Positions 6,215 through 13,763 of a stretch of DNA of 18,528 nt are shown here, piece by piece. The stretch lies in the NCBI GenBank assembly GCA_900547655.1, contig URHQ01000043.1, positions 1 through 18,528 of the forward strand. The letters are read 5' to 3'. The position numbers and the translations under genes were made by a program. Positions within the stretch are counted from its first letter, which is position 1. Every line of letters starts with the position of its first letter. This DNA comes from an uncultured Collinsella sp. (GTDB lineage Bacteria > Actinomycetota > Coriobacteriia > Coriobacteriales > Coriobacteriaceae). The notes under the pieces were generated by a model, which saw only the letters and a list, made by a program, of their open reading frames with translations, was not told where the DNA came from and ran no database searches.

Positions 6215-7525
6215 TTACGCCACGAAGAAGTAGACGAGGAAGGCAAGGGCTGCGATCCACATGAGCGGCTTGATCTTGGAGGCCTCGCCCTTAAAGAGCG
6301 CGACGACCACGTAGGCGATAAAGCCCAGGCCAATGCCGGCAGAGATGGAGTAGGTGAAGGGCACGCCGGCGACAATCATGAACGCCGGGAAACCCTGCGA
6401 CACGTCGGACCAGTCGATCTCGGAGGCCTCGCTCATCATGAGGTAGCCGACGTAGACCAGAGCACCGCAGGTGGCGGCGCTGGAAACGATGGTGACGATG
6501 GGGGAGAAGAACGCGGCGAGAATGAACAGCACGCCGGTGGTGACGGAGGTGAGGCCCGTGCGGCCACCGTCGGCGGCGCCGGAAGTGGACTCGACGAAGG
6601 TGGTGATGGAGGAGACGCCCATGAAACCGCCCACAGCAGCGGCGGCGGAGTCGACGATCAGGATCTCCTTGATATTCTCGACGTTGCCGTCGTCGGTGAG
6701 GAACTCGCCCTGCTTGGCCACGGCCATCGCGGTGCCCATGGTGTCGAAGAAGTCACTCATGAGCAGCGAGAACGAGATGACGAGGAGCGTGGGGTCGGTA
6801 AGGACCTTGACGATGGCGGGCGCGCCGCCGGCGTCGGCGATGGGGCCACCGATGCTCGAGAAGTCGAGCGGGGCGATGATACCGGTCGGAGCCTGGGTCA
6901 CACCTAGGGGGATACCGGCGATGACGGCGACGACGATGCCGATGAGCAGCGAGCCGGGGACGTTGCGGCAGGCGAGGGCGACCGTCACCAGGATGGAGAT
7001 GATGCCGACGATGAAGGTGGGGGAGGTGATGTCGCCCAGACCGACGAGTGTACCGGCGCCAGCGGTGATAATGCCGGCATCGCACAGGCCAATCATGGCG
7101 ATGAACAGGCCCAGACCCACCGAGATGGCGTGACGCAGGACAACCGGGATGGCGTCCATGATGGCCTCGCGCAGGCCACAAAGCACGAGCAGCAAGATGA
7201 CGATACCCTCGAGGAAGATGACGCTCATGGCCACGTGCCAGTCACCGCCGCAGACGGTGGTGGTGATTCCGGCGATCATCGCGTTGACGCCTAAGCCCGA
7301 CGCGCAGGCGAGCGGGCGGTTGGCGAAGATGCCCATGCAGATGGTCATGATGCCGGCGCCCAGGCAGGTGGCGCAGGCGAGCGCTCCCGCATCGATGCCA
7401 GCGCCCGAGAGCACCGCGGGGTTGACGGCGATGATGTAGGCCATCGCCAGGAATGTTGTCAGTCCAGCGCGGAGTTCGGTCCCGATTGTGGACTTGCGCT
7501 CACTGACGTGAAAAAGTTCGTCCAT
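6215..7525 (-). CDS. NCS2 purine permease, AzgA/PbuG-like
   Basis: A 436-residue inner-membrane protein of the AzgA branch of the nucleobase-cation symporters (adenine, guanine and hypoxanthine uptake with protons). Family blocks visible in order: TELRAGLTTFLAMAYIIAVNP near the N-terminus, PLACASGLGVNAMI (usually PLA.APGMGLNA, here with Ser for Pro), LLMSDFFDTMGTAMAVA, and TTFVESTSGAADGGRTGLTSV. About a dozen hydrophobic segments fill the rest. The ATG at 7525 follows an AAGGAAAGGG stretch; the frame upstream overlaps the leader. Divergent from a deformylase-like gene. No purine riboswitch is visible in the leader, only a TCGGCC/GGCCGA hairpin just before the ribosome site. The exact base transported cannot be read from sequence alone. 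Confidence 0.92.
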   Translation of the reverse strand: MDELFHVSERKSTIGTELRAGLTTFLAMAYIIAVNPAVLSGAGIDAGALACATCLGAGIMTICMGIFANRPLACASGLGVNAMIAGITTTVCGGDWHVAMSVIFLEGIVILLLVLCGLREAIMDAIPVVLRHAISVGLGLFIAMIGLCDAGIITAGAGTLVGLGDITSPTFIVGIISILVTVALACRNVPGSLLIGIVVAVIAGIPLGVTQAPTGIIAPLDFSSIGGPIADAGGAPAIVKVLTDPTLLVISFSLLMSDFFDTMGTAMAVAKQGEFLTDDGNVENIKEILIVDSAAAAVGGFMGVSSITTFVESTSGAADGGRTGLTSVTTGVLFILAAFFSPIVTIVSSAATCGALVYVGYLMMSEASEIDWSDVSQGFPAFMIVAGVPFTYSISAGIGLGFIAYVVVALFKGEASKIKPLMWIAALAFLVYFFVA

Positions 7526-7580
7526 GCATACCCTTTCCTTGTTCGGCCCCGAGTTTAGGCCGATTGACACGAACTTACCT

Positions 7581-7610
7581 ACTATATCGCCTTTGGAAGG
7601 TCGATGTTCC
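7581..7610 (-). promoter_or_regulatory. Possible promoter for the purine permease
   Basis: TATAGT on the minus strand (7581-7586) with a poor -35 (GGAACA) 18 bases upstream. About 55 bases before the start codon. Confidence 0.25.
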
Positions 7611-7654
7611 TCGCATGTTGAAGTTCGGCGCTTCGTAGCAGACGGACGGTATTT

Positions 7655-7685
7655 TTCGCATGAAAATGTGTAGGTACCGTATACT
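7655..7685 (+). promoter_or_regulatory. Possible promoter for the deformylase-like gene
   Basis: TATACT at 7680-7685, with TTCGCA 19 bases upstream as a weak -35. The same TATACT hexamer is used as a candidate -10 elsewhere in the window (13793-13798). Confidence 0.3.
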
Positions 7686-7718
7686 TAAGCGGTTACAACG
7701 ACCCCTATGGAGGAACGT

Positions 7719-8138
7719 ATGATTAAAGAGCTTTGCCACGACGAGGCTATCCTGTCCCAGCGTTGCGAGGTTGCGACCGTCGAGGACGAGTCGGTCGCAC
7801 AGGACCTGATCGATACCATCAAGTCGCTCGACGATGCCGGCTGCCTTGCCGCTAACCAGATTGGCGTTACCAAGAAGGTCTGCGTCTATCTGGACGACGC
7901 CGGCGAGCCTCACGTACTCTACAACCCCCGTCTGGTGTTTGGCCTGGGCGCCAGCAAGATGGAGGAGAGCTGCCTGACGCACGAGGAGGTCACCAAGTCC
8001 ACGCGCTATATCAAGTGCAAGGTCGCCTTTGATCAGATCGTCGACGGCAAGATGAAGGAGTGCCGCCGCGACTACGCGGGCTTTGAGGCGCAGATGATCC
8101 AGCATATGATCGACCACTGTCTTGGAAAGTTGGTCTAA
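7719..8138 (+). CDS. Peptide-deformylase-like protein lacking the catalytic Glu
   Basis: A 139-residue member of the peptide deformylase fold, shorter than classical Def (about 165-190). Motif I is GCLAANQIG (41-49), keeping Gln47. Motif II is ESCL with the metal-ligand Cys85. Motif III is H129-M-I-D-H133: both metal-binding His remain, but the general-base Glu of HExxH is Met130 (codon ATG, clear in the sequence). Metal binding is therefore plausible, whereas normal removal of N-formyl groups is doubtful. Start chosen at 7719, where GGAGG precedes at five bases; an earlier ATG at 7707 has no ribosome site. A second paralogue at 15462-15872 keeps the Glu but lacks the Gln. The stop codon lies inside a large inverted repeat. 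Function is uncertain: a non-catalytic formyl-peptide binder, a regulator, or an altered hydrolase. Confidence 0.85.
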   Translation: MIKELCHDEAILSQRCEVATVEDESVAQDLIDTIKSLDDAGCLAANQIGVTKKVCVYLDDAGEPHVLYNPRLVFGLGASKMEESCLTHEEVTKSTRYIKCKVAFDQIVDGKMKECRRDYAGFEAQMIQHMIDHCLGKLV

Positions 8139-8241
8139 GGGGACCAAAGCACCGCACCTTGCCGCTCAATCGTCGCTCGCGTACCTTAAGTACGCTTCGC
8201 TCCTCTTTCGTGGCAATCTGCGGCACTTTGACCCCTTAGAC
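8133..8241. repeat. 109-bp imperfect inverted repeat overlapping the gene's stop
   Basis: Outer arms GTCTAAGGGG (8133-8142) and CCCCTTAGAC (8232-8241) are perfect. Inward, CAAAG/CTTTG, CCGCA/TGCGG and TTGCC/GGCAA pair with 2-3 mismatched bases between blocks, and the centre holds GCGTAC-CTTAA-GTACGC (8179-8195). It has no T-tract, and a separate normal terminator follows 40 bases on. Candidate small non-autonomous repeat element or palindromic repeat; it encodes nothing. Confidence 0.7.
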
Positions 8242-8282
8242 GACCTGCGGGGTTAACTTGGTTGAGTTTATCCTGCTTGAAT

Positions 8283-8319
8283 AGCCCGGGCATGACATTG
8301 TTGTCATGTCCGGGCTTTT
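8283..8319 (+). terminator. Intrinsic terminator after the deformylase-like gene
   Basis: AGCCCGG-G-CATGACA, loop TTGT, TGTCATG-T-CCGGGCT, then TTTT. Fourteen pairs plus one internal G/T position: a strong hairpin. Confidence 0.9.
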
Positions 8320-8382
8320 GTGTTTAGCGCCTTTTTGTTTGGAGACAATGAAATTAGCAAGAACGTAAAGCTAGGAGGCGCT

Positions 8383-9348
8383 ATGTGTACGAGTATTCGA
8401 TTTACCGATAATTCTGGCCACATGTATCTGGGCCGCAATCTCGACTGGAGCTTTGACTACGGCCAACAGGTTCGCGTGATGCCGCGCGGGTTTCACATTC
8501 CGTATTCGTTTATCGACGACGCGACAGCGGCGCACGCGGTGATCGGTATGTGCATCGATTACAAGAACTACCCTATGTTTTTCGATTGCGGCAACGATGC
8601 GGGCCTCGCCGTGGCGGGTCTCAATTTCCCGGGTTATGCCGAGTATGCCGAGGATCCTGTCGACGGCAAGACCAATATCGCGGCCTATGAGTTTCCCCTG
8701 TGGGTGGCAGCGACGTTCTCGACGGTCGATGAGGTCGAGGCCGCGCTGCGCGACACGGTGATTGTCGCCAAATCTGCCGGAGAGGGGCTGGGCGTGTCGC
8801 TGCTCCATTGGATTATCGGCGACAGCCAGCGCAGCATCGTGGTCGAGATGATGGCTGACGGCCTGCATGTATACGACGATCCGGTCGACACCCTTGCCAA
8901 CCAGCCGACCTTCCCGTGGCACATGGAAAACCTGCGCACCTATATCACCGCCACAAGCGATTTTCCGCAGACGGCGACATGGCGTGGCGCCGAGCTCAAG
9001 CCCTATGGAGCCGGTGCCGGCATGCGCGGCATTCCGGGCGATTGCTATTCGCCGAGCCGTTTTGTAAAGGCGGCGTACCTCAATGCCAATTACCCGCAAA
9101 AGGAGAGCGAGACCGAAAACGTCGTTCGCATGTTCCGCTCGCTCGAGGGCGTGGTGATGATCGAGGGAGCGTCCAGGATGGGCGATGGCAAGTTCGAGAA
9201 GACTATCTACACCGGATGCTTTAGCGCGCGCACGGGCAATTATTACTACGCGATGTATGGGGATCCGTCGATTCGCTACGTGAGCCTGATGGATGCCGAG
9301 GGCGCGAGCCCCGATAGGCTCGTGGTTCCCGAGCCGCGCCGTTCGTAG
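8383..9348 (+). CDS. bsh: Bile salt hydrolase (choloylglycine hydrolase)
   Basis: A 321-residue Ntn hydrolase that cleaves the amide bond of glycine- or taurine-conjugated bile acids. The protein begins Met-Cys, so removal of Met exposes the nucleophile Cys2. The other active-site residues of known enzymes are present at matching places: Arg18 and Asp21 in GRNLDW, Asn81 in AGLNFPGYAEY, Asn173 in TLANQPTF, Arg226 in SPSRF. Length fits (315-330). AGGAGG four bases before the ATG fixes the start, which the N-terminal Cys also demands. There is no signal peptide, so the enzyme is intracellular. Penicillin V acylases are close relatives, but the YDDPVDTLANQPTF and IPGDCYSPSRF blocks favour bile salt hydrolase. 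It stands alone between two terminators. Conjugate preference cannot be judged. Confidence 0.93.
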   Translation: MCTSIRFTDNSGHMYLGRNLDWSFDYGQQVRVMPRGFHIPYSFIDDATAAHAVIGMCIDYKNYPMFFDCGNDAGLAVAGLNFPGYAEYAEDPVDGKTNIAAYEFPLWVAATFSTVDEVEAALRDTVIVAKSAGEGLGVSLLHWIIGDSQRSIVVEMMADGLHVYDDPVDTLANQPTFPWHMENLRTYITATSDFPQTATWRGAELKPYGAGAGMRGIPGDCYSPSRFVKAAYLNANYPQKESETENVVRMFRSLEGVVMIEGASRMGDGKFEKTIYTGCFSARTGNYYYAMYGDPSIRYVSLMDAEGASPDRLVVPEPRRS

Positions 9349-9372
9349 CCGATAGCTTTACCGCAATGCAAA

Positions 9373-9406
9373 GCGGCCCTGCATCTCCCGTGAGGTGCAG
9401 GGCCGC
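9373..9406. terminator. Shared hairpin between convergent bsh and kup
   Basis: GCGGCCCTGCA and TGCAGGGCCGC pair perfectly, with CTC/GAG extending the stem. T-tracts are short on both sides (plus side TGTCGTTGATTT, minus side TTTGC), so it may be a weak or factor-aided terminator in either direction. Confidence 0.7.
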
Positions 9407-9427
9407 TGTCGTTGATTTGTGACGTCG

Positions 9428-11659
9428 CTAGAAGTTGGCGTCGTTGAGTTGTTCGCTCTCGAGGCCGTCGAGCTGTTGCTGTTCGGGCGTATCGGCGACA
9501 CTCTCGAGCAGCTCGGTGGGATCGACGTTCATGCTCTTGCCGGCCTCGTTGCCGTTGACCAAGTCGTCCGAGAAGATGTCGACTTCCATTTCCTCGGCCT
9601 CTTCGATCTGGATCTCGAGCGGCACCTGGGTGCGCACGAGTTTGACGGCCGGGCGCATGCGGGCAAAGAGCGGTACGTACTCGATGATGATGGCCGAGTT
9701 CTCGAGACCATACCAACGTGCCGGGCTTCCGCAGGCGCGGCGGACGGCGTACTTGATGGCCATGACGCGATGGTCGTTGCGGTTGATGTCCGTTTCGGGG
9801 GCAAGCATCTTGCGCAGCATGCAAAAACGGAAGTCGCCCACGTTGCCGCGCGTCTCGTAGATGGAGTAGGTGTGGTGCTGCGGCGGCAACTCACCCGAGG
9901 CCATCAGGTCGCCAACGATCTGGCGCAGGTAGGCGTTGATGCGCTGATTGACCTTAAAGCCCAGGTCCAAGCGCACGCGGAACAAAAAATCCGTGCCAAA
10001 GGTCTCGACGGAATACTCGTGCGTATAGGGCTCGTCGGTAACGTGTACGTTGATGAACCAATATGCCTTGGCGCGCTTGGGGTGCTTGTCCAGGATGGAA
10101 TAGAGCACGTCGCGGTCGAGCGTGAGCGGGTCGGGGCTGTTGGTGAGGAACACCAGATTGTCGGCGAGCACGGGGTAGGTCTCGTCATTGCGCAGGCGGT
10201 TGAGCTGGTCGATGTACTTGGAGACGGGCAGCAGAATCGTCTGCGTGCGCTCGATGGCGGTGCCGCGACGCCACACATACATAAGGCCGAACAGCAGTGC
10301 GGCCAGGAAGATCATGACGTAGCCGCCGTCAAAGAACATGGTAAGGCACGAAGCGAAGAAGCACAGCTCAATGGCACCAAAGAGCAGGGCAAAGATGCAG
10401 GCGCCCAGCTTGTGCTTGAGGATGCCGGCGATATAGCTCGTCAGCAGCGTGGTGGTCATGAGCATGGTCACGGTGATGGCGAGGCCATAGGCGCTTTCCA
10501 TGCGCTCGGAGTTCTGGAACAGCAGCACGATGAAGATGCAGCCGACCCACATGATGTTGTTGACGAGCGGAATATAGAGCTGGCCCTTGGTGTCGCTGGG
10601 GTAGTGGATGCGCAGGTGCGGCATAAGGTTGAGGCGCGTTGCCTCGGATACCAGCGAGAACGAGCCGGTGATGAGCGCCTGTGAGGCGATGATGGCCGCC
10701 ACGGCCGAAAGCACAATGGCAAAGGGGCGCAGGGGCTCGGGAAGCATCATATAGAACGGGTTAACGATATCCATCGCGAGCATCTGGGGGTTGGAGTTAT
10801 TGGCGAGTAGCCAAGCTCCCTGACCCAGATAGTTGAGGATAAGGGCCGCCTTAACAAATGGCCAGGATGCATAGATGTTTGCCTTGCCCACGTGGCCCAT
10901 GTCCGAGTAGAGTGCCTCGGCACCGGTTGTCGACAGGAAGACAAAGCCGAGCACCATAATGCCCGAGTGGTTGATGGGCGAGAACAGGAACATGATGCCA
11001 CGGATGGGGTTGAGCGCGCGCAAGATGGACAGGTTGCCGAGCATGTTGAACAGACCGGCGCCTGCCAGGAACAGGAACCACAGCGTCATGAGCGGGCCGA
11101 AGAGCTTGCCGATTGACGAGGTGCCGGCGCGCTGCATGGCAAATAGGCCGCAGATAATGATGATTGTGATGATGATGACGTTGGTCTGGCCGTCGCCCAG
11201 CAGCGCATGGCCCCATTCGATGGTGCGCAGACCCTCGATGGCTGTGGTGACCGTGACGGCGGGGGTGAGGATGCCGTCGGCAAGCAGTGCCGCACCGCCG
11301 ATCATGGCGGGCAGAATCAGCCATGGTGCCACCTTGCGTACGAGGCTGAACAGGGCGAAGATGCCGCCTTCGTTGTGGTTGTCGGCCTTCATGGCGATTA
11401 CCACGTACTTGACCGTGGTCACGAGCGTCATGGTCCAGATGACGAGCGAAAGCGCGCCTAGGATCATGTCCTCGCTGACGGTACCGATGCCGCCGTTGTT
11501 GGCGACGATTGATTTCATGGTGTACATGGGGCTCGTGCCGATGTCACCATAGACGACGCCGAGCGTTACGAGCAGCATGCCAGCGGAGAGGGGGATGGCT
11601 CCGTGCCCGCCTTGCCCGTGCTGGTCTTGGAGGTTTGCCTCCAGTTTATTGTGTGCCAC
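9428..11659 (-). CDS. kup: Kup-family potassium uptake protein
   Basis: A 743-residue low-affinity K+/H+ symporter of the KUP/HAK/KT family. The signature LVTLGVVYGDIGTSPMYTM begins the membrane part, followed by about twelve hydrophobic segments (for example LSTTGAEALYSDMGHVGK in the middle, diagnostic of Kup). The last 280 or so residues are the cytoplasmic domain with FLTNSPDPLTLDRDVLYSIL and AYWFINVHVTDEPY, and an acidic, probably disordered C-terminal tail rich in E, D and Q. I chose the GTG at 11659, since AAGGGAG lies five bases upstream; an ATG six codons earlier has no site and would overlap this one. The tail is longer than in E. coli Kup (622 residues). No c-di-AMP riboswitch was recognised upstream, but the leader has two dyads. 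Confidence 0.93.
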   Translation of the reverse strand: MAHNKLEANLQDQHGQGGHGAIPLSAGMLLVTLGVVYGDIGTSPMYTMKSIVANNGGIGTVSEDMILGALSLVIWTMTLVTTVKYVVIAMKADNHNEGGIFALFSLVRKVAPWLILPAMIGGAALLADGILTPAVTVTTAIEGLRTIEWGHALLGDGQTNVIIITIIIICGLFAMQRAGTSSIGKLFGPLMTLWFLFLAGAGLFNMLGNLSILRALNPIRGIMFLFSPINHSGIMVLGFVFLSTTGAEALYSDMGHVGKANIYASWPFVKAALILNYLGQGAWLLANNSNPQMLAMDIVNPFYMMLPEPLRPFAIVLSAVAAIIASQALITGSFSLVSEATRLNLMPHLRIHYPSDTKGQLYIPLVNNIMWVGCIFIVLLFQNSERMESAYGLAITVTMLMTTTLLTSYIAGILKHKLGACIFALLFGAIELCFFASCLTMFFDGGYVMIFLAALLFGLMYVWRRGTAIERTQTILLPVSKYIDQLNRLRNDETYPVLADNLVFLTNSPDPLTLDRDVLYSILDKHPKRAKAYWFINVHVTDEPYTHEYSVETFGTDFLFRVRLDLGFKVNQRINAYLRQIVGDLMASGELPPQHHTYSIYETRGNVGDFRFCMLRKMLAPETDINRNDHRVMAIKYAVRRACGSPARWYGLENSAIIIEYVPLFARMRPAVKLVRTQVPLEIQIEEAEEMEVDIFSDDLVNGNEAGKSMNVDPTELLESVADTPEQQQLDGLESEQLNDANF

Positions 11660-11670
11660 GAGGACTCCCT

Positions 11671-11692
11671 TAGACATCCGGTTATCTGTCTA
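11671..11692 (-). promoter_or_regulatory. TAGACA dyad just upstream of kup
   Basis: TAGACA-N10-TGTCTA, 12 bases before the kup GTG and overlapping its ribosome site on one side. TAGACA recurs at 11754-11759. As RNA it could form a stem that affects ribosome access; as DNA it could be an operator. Nothing known was recognised. Confidence 0.35.
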
Positions 11693-11758
11693 GGACAAAA
11701 AACTTTATGCCGTCTTTATACATACAAGAGCAGTTTGGCACATCGGGTTATTTTAGAC

Positions 11759-11782
11759 AATAATCCTCAGCTGGGGATTATT
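11759..11782. promoter_or_regulatory. 24-bp near-perfect palindrome between EamA gene and kup
   Basis: AATAATCC and GGATTATT arms around TCAGCTGG; only one T/G position breaks the symmetry. It lies 40 bases after the EamA stop and 100 before kup. It could be a weak terminator of the EamA gene (no good T-tract) or an operator of the kup promoter. Confidence 0.4.
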
Positions 11783-11816
11783 TATCTACGCAGGTAGCAT
11801 TTCAAAGCAGGGGCTT

Positions 11817-12728
11817 TTAAGCACGTACTGTCCGGGCGATGCCAGCCTTGGCGTTTGCGCGTTTGCCGGCGAGTTCGCAAAAAATCGCGCCGCCGATGAT
11901 AAGCGCGGCGCCCATCAGGCGGACCGGTGTTATGGCTTCGCCCAAAAGGACGGCCGAGAACACGACGGCCGAAAGCGGCTCGAGGTAGCCGACGACCGCG
12001 ACGGTCTGGACGGGCAGCTTGGCGACGGCACTAAAGTAGAGCAGGCAACCGATGCCGGTGTTGACGACGCCGAGCATGACGACGGCGCGCCAATCAATAC
12101 TGGTGGCGACGCCGGCGGACAGGAATGAGGGAGCGCCCTGCGTGATGAGCGTGAGGACCAGCGCGGTCACAAAGGCGGCGCTCACCTGGAGCGTGGAGTT
12201 CTCGAGGCCTTCGATGTGTGGCGCACCCTTGCTAGCGATGACCATCAACGCGTAGCAGAAGGCCGAGGCGATGCCGCACACGATGCCCGCGATGGGTATA
12301 TTGCCGCCCAGACCTTGGGCCGCGATGAGGAAGGCGCCGCAGGCGACGGCTATGAAGCCGGTGATTTTACCGCCGGTCAGCTTCTCGCCAAAAATGAGCG
12401 GGGAGAGGGCCATAACGATGATGGGGCCGCAGTAGTACAGCAGCGAGGAAACGCCGACGCCGATCGTCTGGTAGGCACGGAACAGAAAAATCCAGCTGGC
12501 ACCCAGCGCGGCTCCCGACAGAAGGAGTGCTGCGGCTTCGCGGGGACGAGATGGCGCCTGCAGTTTATGGCGTTGGGTGATGGCAAGGATAGTGACAAGC
12601 GAGAGGGCGCCCAAAAACGTGCGCAGTAGCACGATATCGGAGCTCGGCAGCGCGATGGCAGCGGCGATGATGCCGTTGGAGCCAAACAATAGCAATGCTG
12701 CTAAGTACGTAAACAGTCCGTTGTCCAT
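11817..12728 (-). CDS. EamA/DMT-family transporter
   Basis: A 303-residue inner-membrane protein of the drug/metabolite transporter superfamily with two EamA repeats, about five membrane segments each. The first begins GLFTYLAALLLFGSNGIIAA and includes SDIVLLRTFLGALSLV; the second begins IAGIVCGIASAFCYALMVIASKG and ends with the usual YLEPLSAVVFSAVLLGEAITPVRLMGAALIIGGAI block, which is the family's most conserved stretch. Such proteins export or import small metabolites such as amino acids or their derivatives; the substrate is unknown. A purine-rich GAGGGGACGG precedes the ATG. It is divergent from a LysR gene with dyads in the shared region, so it is probably that regulator's target. Confidence 0.9.
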   Translation of the reverse strand: MDNGLFTYLAALLLFGSNGIIAAAIALPSSDIVLLRTFLGALSLVTILAITQRHKLQAPSRPREAAALLLSGAALGASWIFLFRAYQTIGVGVSSLLYYCGPIIVMALSPLIFGEKLTGGKITGFIAVACGAFLIAAQGLGGNIPIAGIVCGIASAFCYALMVIASKGAPHIEGLENSTLQVSAAFVTALVLTLITQGAPSFLSAGVATSIDWRAVVMLGVVNTGIGCLLYFSAVAKLPVQTVAVVGYLEPLSAVVFSAVLLGEAITPVRLMGAALIIGGAIFCELAGKRANAKAGIARTVRA

Positions 12729-12757
12729 GCGCTTCCGTCCCCTCTATATTCGAGCAT

Positions 12758-12774
12758 GTTCACTATGGGTGAAC
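12758..12774. promoter_or_regulatory. Dyad in the EamA/LysR divergent promoter region
   Basis: GTTCAC-TATGG-GTGAAC, perfect 6-base arms, placed upstream of the LysR promoter and about 30 bases before the EamA start. Candidate regulator site. Confidence 0.4.
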
Positions 12775-12801
12775 TGGCAATAGAAGAAAAGCGAATATAA
12801 T
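12774..12801 (+). promoter_or_regulatory. Promoter of the second LysR gene
   Basis: Consensus TATAAT at 12796-12801 with CTGGCA 16 bases upstream (12774-12779, four of six matches to TTGACA). 45 bases before the GTG start. Confidence 0.5.
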
Positions 12802-12810
12802 GCATGGCTA

Positions 12811-12829
12811 ACATGACAAAAAATCATGT
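12811..12829. promoter_or_regulatory. LysR-type dyad over the LysR transcription start
   Basis: ACATGA-CAAAAAA-TCATGT, 6-base arms with a 7-base A-rich centre, about 10-28 bases after the TATAAT box. Position suits autorepression by the LysR protein. Confidence 0.45.
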
Positions 12830-12846
12830 AAAGGTGGAGGCGTGTC

Positions 12847-13704
12847 GTGGAAACGAATATTCAAAAGATGCAGGTGCTGCTGGAGACGGTGCGCGCCGGA
12901 AGCTTTACGCGTGCTGCCGAGCGCCTGAGCTATTCGCAGTCGGGCGTGAGCCGTATGGTGGCCGATCTTGAGGCCGATTGGGGCTTTAAGGTGCTCGACC
13001 GCAGTCGCGAGGGCGTAGTGCTTTCTGCCGACGGGCGGCAGGTCATGCCGGCTGTCGAGGCGCTCTGCGAGGAATTCACTCGCTTGCAGCGACGGGTGGA
13101 TGAGATGCGCGGGCTCATGCGCGGCAAAATCTGCATCGGTACGTTTTCGAGTGTGGCGACCCACGTGCTGCCGCCAGTGATTGCGCGCTTTCGCGCCGAT
13201 CACCCGGACGTCGATTACGAGTTGCTGATGGGCGATTACTCAGAGATTGAACAATGGGTGTCAGAGGGCCGCTGCGATCTGGGCTTTATCCCGCATGAGC
13301 CCCGAGAAAATGGCATGGCATCGCGGCCTTTGGTGCGCGACGAGTTGATGGCGGTAGTGCCGGCAGGCTCTTTGCTTGCCACGGCGGAGGCCGTCTCTCT
13401 TTCCGATTTGGCTAACGAGCAGTTTATTCTGCTAGAACGCGGCACCGATGACGAGATTACGCCGCTGTTCCGTCGGGCGGGGCTGACGGTGTGCTCCAAG
13501 CTGTCGACCTGGGATGATTATGCGATTATGGCTATGGTCGAGGACGGCCTGGGCGTGAGCATTCTTCCCGCGCTCATCTTGCGCCGTTGTCAGTTCGATG
13601 TTGCCGTGCGTTCGCTCGAGGGACATCCCCATCGGCAGATCAATGCCATATATCGAACGGCCGATGTTTCGCTTGCCGCCGCCCGTTTTCTCGAATACCT
13701 CTAA
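12847..13704 (+). CDS. LysR-family transcriptional regulator
   Basis: A 285-residue LysR regulator. The helix-turn-helix lies in the first 60 residues (MQVLLETVRAGSFTRAAERLSY, SQSGVSRMVADLEADWGFKVLDRSREGV). The effector domain begins near 92 with KICIGTFSSVATHVLPPVIARF, contains GRCDLGFI, and ends with MVEDGLGVSILPALI, all typical. The GTG start at 12847 follows GGTGGAGG by six bases; the first residues ETNIQKMQVLLE fit the family. Divergent from the EamA transporter with two dyads between them, so it likely controls that exporter and itself. The effector is unknown. Confidence 0.92.
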   Translation: METNIQKMQVLLETVRAGSFTRAAERLSYSQSGVSRMVADLEADWGFKVLDRSREGVVLSADGRQVMPAVEALCEEFTRLQRRVDEMRGLMRGKICIGTFSSVATHVLPPVIARFRADHPDVDYELLMGDYSEIEQWVSEGRCDLGFIPHEPRENGMASRPLVRDELMAVVPAGSLLATAEAVSLSDLANEQFILLERGTDDEITPLFRRAGLTVCSKLSTWDDYAIMAMVEDGLGVSILPALILRRCQFDVAVRSLEGHPHRQINAIYRTADVSLAAARFLEYL

Positions 13705-13763
13705 ACGTGTACACGCCATTGTTTGCTTTGGGCAGATCTCGGAGTCCGATACATTTTCTTATG

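Noticed and set aside
6209..6907. Plus-strand Gly/Asp/Glu-rich frame
   Set aside because: Antisense shadow of the purine permease; hydrophobic codons read backwards give this composition.
7526..7718. Possible purine riboswitch upstream of the permease
   Set aside because: The conserved loop and junction sequences of the purine aptamer are not there; only a short hairpin is seen.
9419..10684. 421-codon plus-strand frame
   Set aside because: Antisense shadow of kup; no motif, low-complexity composition.
11660..11816. Possible c-di-AMP riboswitch upstream of kup
   Set aside because: I could not find the conserved motifs of that class in the leader on either strand.
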